From positions 16,458-80,457 of the forward strand of contig SSNU01000328.1 in NCBI GenBank assembly GCA_012064415.1: 64,000 nucleotides of DNA. The letters run 5' to 3'. Both the position numbers and the translations under genes were made by a program. The notes beneath the pieces were generated by a model. It was given only the letters and a program-made list of their open reading frames with translations, was not told the origin of the DNA and made no database searches. Of the stretch, positions 36,104 to 47,000 are shown one piece after another (position 1 is the first letter of the stretch; each line of letters begins with the position of its first letter). The DNA is from Gyrodactylus bullatarudis (taxonomy: Eukaryota; Platyhelminthes; Monogenea; Gyrodactylidea; Gyrodactylidae).

Positions 36104-36540
36104 ACCTATGAAGATTGAATTAATTAATCGCTAAACTTAACACCGTACGAAAAGTAACATCTACATCAGTCAAATAAAGTTTTTGAAAACAAGATTAAAA
36201 ATACAGAAGTCGAATATTCATAGGATTTCCTGATCACTTTGAATAATTATTTATATGTTATCATGATAAGTTCATTGGTGTTGCTTATTCAAATCACAAA
36301 TAGTCAGGGAAATGTATAAAAACATAATAAAATTCTATCAATCAAAAAATGTCTCAAAAATGTAAAGAATAAAATAATAAGATCTGTTTTGGTTTCAAAT
36401 TTTTCGCAGATTTGCAATCTGAGGAGAGATGGAAAATTAATTCTAATTTTTGTGATTGAGGTATTCACGTAAATTTTCAAATACGTCCGAAAATCCACTT
36501 AAAATCATATTTGGAAAATTAGAAAGAAGATTATATTAAA

Positions 36541-36574
36541 GCCATATGTACATTTCATAAAGCATCATCAGTGG
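36541..36574 (-). ncRNA. Hammerhead-like core, left arm of foldback copy 2
   Basis: This is the mirror of the right-arm motif at 36904-36938 and has the same sequence on the minus strand: GCCA, CUGAUGA, UGCUUUAU, GAAA, UGUACAUA, UGG. Confidence 0.35.
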
Positions 36575-36903
36575 CAATACTTTAAAAATGATAAAAGTTA
36601 AGAATTCATTGAAGATAATAATTTACAAATTATAATTCATAATTATGAAAGAAATAGTGAACGTCGTACAGTACAGACGAAATTCTTCATAAATCTATAC
36701 AAACCAAACTTATGTGTTCAAAAAAACTATTCTTATATGTGAGCTTTTTCACTTTTCTCTCCACTGTTGCTACTTATTGGAGAGTTTTGGTGTTTTTTTA
36801 GCTTGCATTTTATTATTATTTTCTTTGACGTTAACTATTTCTTTCATAATTTGTAAATTATTATCTTCAATGAATTCTTAACTTTTATCATTTTTAAAGT
36901 ATT

Positions 36904-36938
36904 GCCACTGATGATGCTTTATGAAATGTACATATGGC
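36904..36938 (+). ncRNA. Hammerhead-like core, right arm of foldback copy 2
   Basis: Helix I is GCCA (36904-36907) pairing with UGGC (36935-36938). The core has CUGAUGA (36908-36914) and GAAA (36923-36926). Helix III is two pairs closed by the tetraloop GUAC, then UA as the expected cut site. A short helix III with a tetraloop is typical of animal type I hammerheads. Helix II (UGCUUUAU) does not pair here. In copy 1 the same place reads UCCUUUGA, which gives two pairs. Confidence 0.4.
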
Positions 36939-37172
36939 TTTAATATAATCTTCTTTCTAATTTTCCAAATTCTAATTTAAGAGGAAGAAATCGAATTTAA
37001 TCTCATATCATTTTAGAGATTTCAGTGAGCAAATTCGATTCATTTGTCCAATGTTGTTTCCAAAAATTCAAAAAGTTTGCATAAAAAATCTTTTATTTTT
37101 AAAGCGAGAGTATTTTTCAGGATGGATTTTTCTCGGTTCTTTTGCCTTTCAATGAAAAGAGGATTAACCTCT

Positions 37173-37457
37173 TTAGAATCTAAAATGAAAAATAAATTTT
37201 TGAATGTTGAATGAATTTCGGGATGAAACCAACCTGACTCTCTTTGGTATGTATTGGAAGAGTTCTAATTTATCCATGTAGTCAATAAAGTCTTTAAGAC
37301 TACCGATATTGTATGGTATTGGAAGGATGCTTTTTGTCTCACGTTGTGCCTCTTCAAAATTCTTTTGCGCCAAATATTGAAGTGCCTTTACAGATATTTC
37401 ACCATTTATTCCCACTAAAAGGGACATGACAAGGCCAAGACCGATGAAGAACTGCAT
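37173..37457 (-). CDS. Neuropeptide F/Y-like precursor, copy B
   Basis: Exon 1 (37234-37457) begins MQFFIGLGLVMSLLVGINGE, a signal peptide. A 54-bp intron (37180-37233) and a 7-bp last exon follow. The peptide ends SLKDFIDYMDKLELFQYIPK then Arg-Val-Arg-Phe and stop. Spacing from DFIDYM to RVRF equals that of NPY/NPF peptides, and 'F..YM..L' resembles flatworm NPFs. The donor again splits the last Arg codon (AG then GTTGG), the conserved NPY-family intron place. The intron is 18 codons without a stop, so the unspliced message is also open and by chance also ends Arg-Phe. No amidation Gly follows in either form. It is related to the gene at 24469, on the other strand. Confidence 0.65.
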   Translation of the reverse strand: MQFFIGLGLVMSLLVGINGEISVKALQYLAQKNFEEAQRETKSILPIPYNIGSLKDFIDYMDKLELFQYIPKRVRLVSSRNSFNIQKFIFHFRF

Positions 37458-39030
37458 GTTTTTACGTTTCCAAATTTGAACAATAGGATGATAATTGCAA
37501 TTATCCCGAATTTATTGTGGATATGAAAACTTATTCCTTGAATATTATTGGTCTGAAGGATTAAGTAACTCAAAGAGAGTATTAAAACTATAGCATGATA
37601 CAAACAAACAAGATTATACTATGATAGTTATATCATACAGTGGTAACAAAAGATAGAATTCATCCAAGAACTGATTATTCTTATAAAAAACTATCAAAAT
37701 TTTTTAGATAATAATTATACTGTAATTGCAAAAACCGAAGTTATCCAGAAAAAAATTTATTTATACTCATACATTAAACACTAAAGAAAAAAACCAATTT
37801 CGAAAATTTGTACATAATAAAATATCTATTTCTAATTTGATCAAACGTGATTTATTCATGTGCAATAAATAAACCAATCAGGAAAGAGCAAGGATAAGAA
37901 TATCAAAAAATGGTAAGTTGGTATTAGCCAATAACTTCTGAAATTGAAACAATTTCGTTACCGAGTTATTTAGATTTTGACACAAAAAAATACCGTTATT
38001 TTTCAATTTTTTTCGCAAAAATTTTTTCCCGCTTTAATTAGAGACATGAACCTCTTGTATACCCATAATTTGGTAACTGTTAGATTCCTCATTTTGTCTT
38101 CTATCCAAAAGTGTGACTTCTGTTTCATATTAAGGTTCATTACCGAAAAAAAATGAAATTATTGAAGTGATAGTCTGAAATTTTGTGCAAATTTGTGTTT
38201 TAGCCAATATCTCAGCTCGTGGGTGCCTTAGCACTATTTTAAGGTCAGATTCGTGATCAGTGTAAAATTTTGGATCAGAAAAATCTTATCTGAATAAAAT
38301 ATCCTGACCCCCACCACCCGTGTTATTAAGTAAAAGTATAATTATGTAATAATTGAGTTGACCGTAAATTCTTTTTCCAATCTGAATCCACTTTCATGTG
38401 TTACGGTAGAACAAGGGAATCCCGCCCTCCTACTTTAATATATCAAATGGGCATCGCTCCCGTTGATTCACTTTGATCGTTATTGGACATAACCACAGGG
38501 ATGTCCCTTCGCTCAAGTTATAAAGGAATTCGTGAATCTAGTAATATACCTATTGGGTCGAAAAACTTTCCAAAAATTTAGGGCTCAATATCATTATAGT
38601 CAGAGCGGGAGGATGAAATAGTGAAATCCTTTGGTTGGTTCTATCAGTTTGGAATATCAAGGTAAGAGACCTTGGATCATTATTCTCTTCTAGCATATCA
38701 ATCTAAATCGGTTGCCAACTCAGACTTTCCCTTTTAACTACTCCTCTTACATTTTAAAGGTTGAGAACTAATTAAACTTGTTTGGATCATTTGTTCAGCA
38801 TTCCCAGCCAGTATAAGCTCAAATTGTCATTATCTACTCATTTTTACCGCTCATCTTAAATCTTATCTCGATTTTACGTTGTAAAAAATAATTAATATCT
38901 ACCCTAATTCGGATTCAGTAGACCTTGAAATATCCAAAGTGTAAAAAACCTTTAGCGAACCCCTGTAAAATATCTTCAATGGAGATTCTACATTTTTCAA
39001 ACACTTACGAATCAGAACAAAGATGAAATA
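37458..39030. other. Spacer, no gene recognised
   Basis: AT-rich and without motifs. It should contain the promoter of the minus-strand NPF-like gene. Confidence 0.35.
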
Positions 39031-39387
39031 CAGTAGTACCTCCGTAATAACTGTCAAAAAGTTATCCTTTTCCTCTCTACCCCTCTAAAAAGATTTGTGG
39101 AGTATGTAACTACTATAAAGTAGACACGAATGCTCAATTTTGGACCTTAATCTTGATTTTGGAGTTTTTAGGCTCATTTGAAAGAGCATTTTTTTCTGAT
39201 CTAATCTGTTGTGGGTTATGAAAGTGTATTTCGACAGGAACTTGTTGAAATTTGCTTGTAAAACATCCTAAGCTAGGAGAATAACTTCCATCTTAATATT
39301 TTTGATAAATTTTCTTTAGGGTGGGGTATCACAAAATTTCAAACACACAGGACCCCATCATTTTTATTTTCATTCCTATCTTAGCTT

Positions 39388-39807
39388 TTAATGAACTTTC
39401 TCTAGGGTGGGTTTCCATTGATTTTCAATGGTACTGCAATAGAATTGTACATTTGTACACCTCAAAATCAAATAGGGAGGAGTGCAATTCTGTATCAATG
39501 TGATGTCGGATAAAAATTTCATCTTGTTTATTATCATCGGCAACCTGTGCCTTCTCCATTCTTCTACCATTTCTTTGGCACTCTGGTCAAGGTAACGATA
39601 TTGAATAAAAGGTAATCTCTTATATTTGTGTGCATTATTATTTTTTTGCGAAAATGATCTTAGTTCATTTAATTGTACTTCCCATTGTCTTATACAATCA
39701 AGACTAACACCCTTCTTATGTGACACGATTTTTCTACTGGTTAGATCACATTCATCTAGAATTTCGAGTTTTTGCTTGATGGTGTATTCATTTCTGTTAA
39801 ATATCAA
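39388..39807 (-). pseudogene. Helix-turn-helix N-terminal part of a pogo-like protein
   Basis: The frame starts MIFNRNEYTIKQKLEILDEC and continues RKIVSHKKGVSLDCIRQWE. This resembles the Psq/Brinker-type helix-turn-helix at the start of Tigger/pogo transposases ('...KLEIL......S...V......I..W'). After about residue 90 the sequence reads into non-coding terminal repeat, so the DDE part is missing. A later KEMVEEWRRHRLPM segment may be a remnant of the second, CENP-B-type domain. Confidence 0.5.
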
Positions 39808-40002
39808 AAATTATAATTTTGATTAAAAAAAACAAACTATCTGCCTCTTGAATTGAGAATTTTGATCGATGAATTGTCTCATCAGCTCACGGGTAAATTT
39901 AACATGATAATTATCAGCCTTGTCCTGCAATTTTTTATGAAGCACGTTGAAAGATATAGGTTTATCATGCGTCAGTAAAAAGAGTTTGATTTTATCAAAA
40001 AA

Positions 40003-40003
40003 N
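40003..40003. other. Ambiguous base (N), likely assembly join
   Basis: This is the only N noticed in the window. It sits exactly where an inverted duplicate (39854-40002) ends and a direct duplicate (40004-40200, equal to 39341-39537) begins. Confidence 0.9.
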
Positions 40004-40198
40004 AAACACACAGGACCCCATCATTTTTATTTTCATTCCTATCTTAGCTTTTAATGAACTTTCTCTAGGGTGGGTTTCCATTGATTTTCAATGGTACTGC
40101 AATAGAATTGTACATTTGTACACCTCAAAATCAAATAGGGAGGAGTGCAATTCTGTATCAATGTGATGTCGGATAAAAATTTCATCTTGTTTATTATC

Positions 40199-40513
40199 AT
40201 GAAACACGACTTACGACGTGACGTCACTACTCTTGTTAATGAGGGTAAAACCTCAGCTGAAATTTCATCAATTCTTGGAATAAGTTTGGCACGGGTTAAG
40301 TATTTCAGAAGAACTAACGTTGTTAAATCCTCTAATCAAAAGTTTTTTGATAAAATCAAACTCTTTTTACTGACGCATGATAAACCTATATCTTTCAACG
40401 TGCTTCATAAAAAATTGCAGGACAAGGCTGATAATTATCATGTTAAATTTACCCGTGAGCTGATGAGACAATTCATCGATCAAAATTCTCACAAGATTAA
40501 GGTCCAAAATTGA
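40199..40513 (+). pseudogene. Second HTH-like transposon frame
   Basis: MKHDLRRDVTTLVNEGKTSA continues to EISSILGISLARVKYFRRT, a classic helix-turn-helix ('S...I...LG.S...V'). The part after it (FFDKIKLFLLTHDKPISFNV) is repeated in inverted orientation at 39854-40002. The frame runs straight into the right terminal repeat, so it is truncated. The natural order of these pieces in an intact element cannot be told from this copy. Confidence 0.45.
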
Positions 40514-40616
40514 GCATTCGTGTCTACTTTATAGTAGTTACATACTCCACAAATCTTTTTAGAGGGGTAGAGAGGAAAAGGATAACTTTTTGACAGTTAT
40601 TACGGAGGTACTACTG

Positions 40617-43600
40617 TAGTATAGTATTCTCATCATGTTTTGCCATCTTCCACTAGCATAGTAGACACAATGTACAGAGAAAGTTTAAAAAATTAGTTTA
40701 ATAATTTAACCAATCAGAATGAGTTTAATTTTTTACCTTAAAAATTTACGTTGAGACATAAATAAATCCCCCTTTTCACGACTTGCAAAATGAAAACAGT
40801 TATCTAGCAGTTTGTTCAACACTTTCTCTCAAAATGACATGCAAAAGGTATAGATTAACTTTAATGATGAATTACAGAAATTTTATTTTTACATGCTGGA
40901 TAGATCAACCAATCAGAATCAAAAATTTCTGATGTTTAGTGTAATTAATGAGCTCCATGATAATAATGTTAAAAACTGGTGATGATAATTGGAATTAATT
41001 AGGAGTGGAATTCCCAATAATAATGAACGAAGTAAAATATCATTAAAGTCTGAATGATGACAAAAAAATAAACATAAAATCACAGATTCACAGAATTGAG
41101 CAATAAAAGTATTCAGTTTTTGTTTTAAGCATTTGTATTTAAAGATTTCTAAAGACACATTCGACATATCTTTTATGCACTTTTCTTTACTTAAAATATA
41201 GCAACATTCAACGCATTAAATTAAATGACTTTTGTTTCAAATTTGTAATAAACTTTTCTCCGTTATTATCAGCCTGGTAGTATCAGGGTAGTGTCTATAA
41301 CCCCAAAAATTAACCTCTATGATAAAACTTGTCTGAAAAGTTCTCATTAAAATTTTTTATTTAATATTAAGTAGATAATTGAATCACTAATCTATCCGAT
41401 GATTTAATACTGACCTAAATAAAAATGAATGTATATGGAAAAATTACGCTAAAAAATCATGCTAAAAAAGTATGAAAAAGATTGAGTAATTTGAGAAATT
41501 TGGTACAAAAGTTATGTCTTATAATTCTATTCCATAATTTTGCTACTCTGAACTACGATATTCAAATTTCGTTAGTACAACAGTGAAATATGTTCAAAAG
41601 TTGAAAAAAAATTACACCTATTGATTAAAAACACCAGTTCATAGCTGAGCCATCGTGGTCATGTTTTGAAAAAATATGAAGATGATGCCAGTTATTTCAC
41701 AAATAAGGCCTTTATAAATACGGCTTTTTTGAAAATAAATTGTATCAATCATTGGTGTCGGTGTCTTTCAACTATGGTTGGTCAATCCCTGTACTCAAAT
41801 TAGGAATCTTTTTCGTTTTGTACTAAACTGATGAGGAAGGTTAGAGAAAGAGGTTGAAGAAGGGAATAATCTTTTTCAAGCCTCTACTCATGTCATGGAA
41901 AGGCAACCAAGATAAGATATAAGGTAATTTTTATCTCAAAATTCTATATTTAACGCTAAAGATATCATCCCTAATTTTAATTATCATTATTGAAGTTAAA
42001 GTTAATTAATTATGAATTTTTCATGACCGCTTTAATTTTGACATAAAACCTTTAAAGTACGCTAATTTTTAAATTAACCCTTATTATTTTTTCGCACCTT
42101 CCTTATAGGTTTAGGACTCAAAAATGATATCATTAATGTTTAAGTTTGACAATATTATCGTTTAAAAACATGTATTTTGAGGTTAAATGAATTTTTTGGA
42201 AGAGGCTTTTCTATACGGAGAATTTAATTGAATTTAAAACGAAATAAAATTTGAGATTTAACGAATAAAAAAGAAATTTTTAAGTCTTAAAAATATGTTT
42301 CTGGATTTGTTGAAAGTTGATAGTTTTTTAGATTAACTAATTCTGGGACATGGTAAGTAAGCCAATGAGAAATTTTTTAGCGGGTTTAATCACATTCTGA
42401 TATGCTGATGACAGAAGGCGTGTAAATCTATCGAATACTGTTTGGATTTTCCTGGACCATTTATCACATTCGAAATACCTTTCTAGATTTTAGATATTGC
42501 TGAATTACAGTTAAGGACAATAGATATTTATTAAACTTGTTAATTACAATTCAACTACAGTATTAAATTTATAATTTTAATCAATTTAGTTCATTCGATA
42601 AGATTAACTTATGAAAATTATAATCTTATGAGATAGATAGAAGAATTTTGCCTGTTTTAATGATTCATATTGACATCATAAAATAACATAAATCAATAAA
42701 TTATTTGAATAAACCCATACTGTCATTACAAAATTCCAACTGATGAAAAATTATTTTGAACTTCTACGATTATGACGGATAGAGCTCAATATATTTTCGC
42801 AAAAACTGACCAACAATCTAAATGTGATAAATGTCAGTATTTTGTTGACTGTTATAGGGTGTTGATCCTTGCAAAAGGCCATAATAAATTATTTTAATCT
42901 GATAAATTTCGGGTTGCAAATTTTATTCATCAGTATCCTCACGACTGGCTTAGGATCAGTTAAAAGGTTCAAGAATATTTTATTCATAAATAAATGAATT
43001 TTTGGTATCATTTAATATCACTCGTATAAGAAACCTAAAAATACAGATTTTCAATAAAAATATGATCTGGATTTCAAGATCTAATCTCTTGTGATCTGAT
43101 GAACTGATTTTCTTGCCCTGACTATTCATGAAATCAGTAGTCTTTTATCTTTCAAATTAGACTATTCGAAGCTCGAATAAACGTATATATTATTCACACC
43201 CCTTGACTACATGATCCTAAACCCTGATTTTGATCGGTCGCTTACAAGTCGACCTGCATAAAACAGGTTTTTTAGAGTGCCTCTGAAGGGAAACTTTAAT
43301 GTTCCTATGAAAATGGTACTGGTCTTTCATATACTCTATATGCTTTTGAACTCTCTAAAACCTCTCTGAACCTCGCAATAAAGCTTTGAAAACTCGTACT
43401 TCCAAATTTTACCCTTAAAGACGCGAGTTAAGCGGAGTTAAAACTGAATGCACCAGTGAATTCCATGTAAAATTTTGGTGTATTTTCTCGCTATATATTG
43501 CGCTTCAATTTCTTCGGAATGGGTGGCCATCGAGTTTCGATAGTTTCATGCTGTCGATTTTGATATATTTTTCAAAAATCGATCTCATTATTCGTACCAA

Positions 43601-44020
43601 ATAACAAATTAATCGAAAACTACACATTAAACTAACTCCCAACAAACTTGACGAATCATATAAATTTAACTGTTCCATATTTTTCTTAGCTTGACTGTTT
43701 CATTCATGATTAATAACTATTGAGAAATGGTAAATTAATTTTTTCCGTTAGACATGACTGGATACAAAAATAAATAACAATCTGGTAGTAGAAAACATCC
43801 CAAAACTGAATGGCGTAGTATATTATTTAGATCAGAAACATTAGTTCCACTAGCTTTCATAATTACTTGAGTCTAAATTTTGTGTAGTTACTTTGAAGTA
43901 GATACACAATATTAACTTACAAATACATTTTGTTTTTCCGCTCAACCAAAATATATTTTTATTTCAAAACAAAAGCAAAAAGAAACATTTAAATAGGATC
44001 TTGAAATTGAAAAAAAGTTT
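40617..44020. other. Long AT-rich spacer
   Basis: No gene was recognised. A second copy of dispersed repeat family 2 lies at about 43405-43600. Otherwise featureless. Confidence 0.4.
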
Positions 44021-47000
44021 TCAATAAGGGAAGAATCTAAGATTTGTCATTGGAAGATTCTGAATATTTTGAGTTCTGGAAAGAGGTAGTGAATTATGAA
44101 TACCTGTCGAGTCAGTCAGACTCGATAACAACATTTGATTAGGATTGAGTAAGTTCTGCAGCTGTAAAGTATCGCTCAATGAACTTGTCGAAGTTGGGAT
44201 AAATGGTTTACTCAAGGTGTTGAGAAGCGGATGGGTTGCATTGAGAAAACCGCAAGCTTGGCCCAAAATTAATCCTTTCGATTCATTCTCTTGTTGCCTA
44301 AAAAGTTACAAAACTTTAATTCTTTATAACTAGATCAAGATTTCATTTATTTATTAAAATAAACTTAAATTTCAAACTTCATTTTTCACTATTAGACAAG
44401 GAAATCTTAGAATAAAATTTATCAAGAAACGCCGGAATAGAACTGCCTAAATCATCTGTTTCTCAACAAAAATAGATTCAATATCATTAAACCTTAAAAT
44501 GATTTCCTTACGTTATCTGTGCCTGATTCAAATTACACAGCTGATTGCTAAGCTGTAAATTCTGGTTTAATAAATTCTGAATTTGAATCTGCTTGAGACC
44601 TGGATTCAAATTTCCCGAGATCAATTGATTCAGGGCAATCTGCTGTTGCTGATGTTGTTGCTGGAGAATGTTCAAATTTGTTAGAGAAGAGAAGCCAGCC
44701 AACTTTTGAACCTTTAAGTTTTCCTCGATAAAATTTGGAACCTCAATTTTTTTTGATGCCATTGAAGCGAGGGTCTTTCTAGTGTTTGAATCAATGATTT
44801 CCTGAGGGGTACTCATGGCTGTTATAAAGGGATTCTTTACAATTGGACCTTGGCCAGGTGTATTTGGAATAAAGGGTACAGGAGAGCTGAATTTTCTAAA
44901 AGAATAATTCAGATTAGTTATCGCGACAATTAATCTTGCCAAAGATAGATTTGCTGGAAATAAAATTCCAAAAATTAATCATTATTGTTAACCCTTGAAG
45001 ATCAAGGTAGATTGTGGGGATTGGTTTGTTTCAGAATACGCTGAGAAAGAATATTGATTTTTTTCAAAAACCAACCTTTAGATTATGAGATGATGTCCAA
45101 AAATATGAGCATTTTTAGACCTTGAAAAAAATTTAATTTCAAGATATGACTTCTGGGGGTCAGATTTTCGAATTCTACAAGGATGGTTTCTCGATAAAAG
45201 TTTTATTCTTTTAATTTTCGATCTCTGTGAGTTGGTTTCCGAAAAAAATTCTTTATATTTTCATGGAAATTTTTATATTTTTTCCAAAACGAGTCACTTT
45301 TAAATCGTCATAAATTCTCAATAAAATATTGCAGCTTGATAATTCATAGTTCATTCAAAAGAATATTAGTTCTTCTTTCAGAAAAGTGGTCAATGATTTT
45401 TTCTCAGTTTCTTGAAAACAAAATAATGGCTTGAGAAAGTTACCTGTTCAATATATATCCCACTGGGACTTGAAGGGTTTACCCAAAACTCAGAAAATAG
45501 TTCTTTTACCCCTCATTCGATAGGAAATCTATCAATCTCCTAAAATACGCAAAGATTCCAGCTCTTTAATTCACCAAAAAATTTATCTTTGTATAAAACG
45601 TTTTTATTGAAAACCCATTTTCCATGATAAAAAGTAAGATATCTTTTATCTAATAGTCATACTTCAAGAATTCAAATATGTAATCACCTGAACTCTTCCC
45701 GCTAAAGCTTGAAAGCTATTTTTGGATCCAAAAATGATCCAATTTTTGATCGATAAAACTTCAACTAAAAACAATTGTATAAATACAATATATATTGGTA
45801 TTATAAAAAATAATAAAATAATAATTAAAAAAAAATAATTCTCTGGTATTTTAAGGGTTAAAAAAAAGCACAAATATAACTTACTTTGGAGAACTTCGAA
45901 ACTGGTTGTTGTTGCTATTGTTATTAGACCGTATAAAAGTTGACGGTGCATTCAGCATATTTGGACCGACAAAATTAGCTGAATTCTCTAGGAATCTTTG
46001 AACATTTTTCATTGAATAGCTCTTGAGAATGCTTGCAACATGCTCTTGGCTTGAAATTGAATTATTAACAAAACGATTATTGTTAGCTTTAAGAACATTC
46101 CCGTTGCTATCTTGAAAAAAATATAAATTATTTACATAGAAATAGCGTAACTTTCATGGGATTCTTGATAAATTTAAATACCAGAATTTAAGTTAAAACT
46201 TTATAAAATGTTTTAAGAAACTGAACCTACTCCTGTGAAAGCTGGCGGGAAAGTGATCCTTTTTCTTCTTCGTCATAACCCTGGCTGTGGCAAGATTCAC
46301 CTATTCGAATAAAAGAATTAGATAAAACAAAAAGTGAATTCATTGCTTATCAAACGAGCATAACCAATGGTTATTAACCATGCAACTAATTTTATTTAGG
46401 ATGCATTCTCATCCTGAAATAGATATTTGTAGCTTGCTCAGAGCATCATATATTCTAAGAGCTAGGAAATATTTTATTCCCAAGAAGAAAAGGATGTTTT
46501 TGCTGACGAAATGGAGATTAAGGCAGTTGAGCAAATTGATTTTCAAGACTAAACTTTTCATTGTAAATTTATGAAATTTTTTTATGATAAACTAAAAAGT
46601 TAATACCAGATTTGGAATAATTCACTTTACACGTTGAACTAACAGTGAAGAGGTAAGAAAAGAGGTCAATTCCTGGGATCTGAAATCAATCAGAGTAGTG
46701 AAAGTTTGTTAAGCAGAAGTAAGTAAAATCTTAAGCCTGATCTATTAATGTATCCAGAAGGAGCTTTTATCTAAAGCTTATTGATATGAATTTTACAAAT
46801 TGGATGGTGCTAAATCTGTTCTAATATTTCACCTCGTTATCGTTTGGGAGTTGAATTTCGATTTCTTGAATAGTGGTTCTCTTAAAAGTTCTATGGCGAT
46901 AATCAGTTTTCTTGTCTAATTCTCATCCTGAACGACTTCTTTCGACCAACCAGCCTCGAATCAATAAAAATTTCAGCCAAATGTCCAATAACTGGAAATA

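Larger units (their letters stand above)
36455..36975. repeat. Foldback element, family B (copy 2)
   Basis: About 150 bp at 36513-36665 are the reverse complement of 36828-36968. Shared words include ATGTACATTTCATAAAGCAT on the left. The outer left GTATTCACG...CGTCCGAAAATCC matches the outer arms of copy 1 at 33280-34355. The centre is about 160 bp. No coding sequence. Confidence 0.75.
39031..40616. mobile_element. pogo-like element with 125-bp perfect terminal inverted repeats
   Basis: 39031-39155 is the exact reverse complement of 40492-40616. Ends read CAGTAGTACCTCCG and are flanked by TA on both sides (39029-39030, 40617-40618), the target duplication of pogo/Tc1-mariner elements. The interior has an HTH-like frame on the minus strand (39388-39807) and another on the plus strand (40199-40513). 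It also has a 197-bp exact direct duplication and a 149-bp exact inverted duplication meeting at the N at 40003. Confidence 0.8.
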
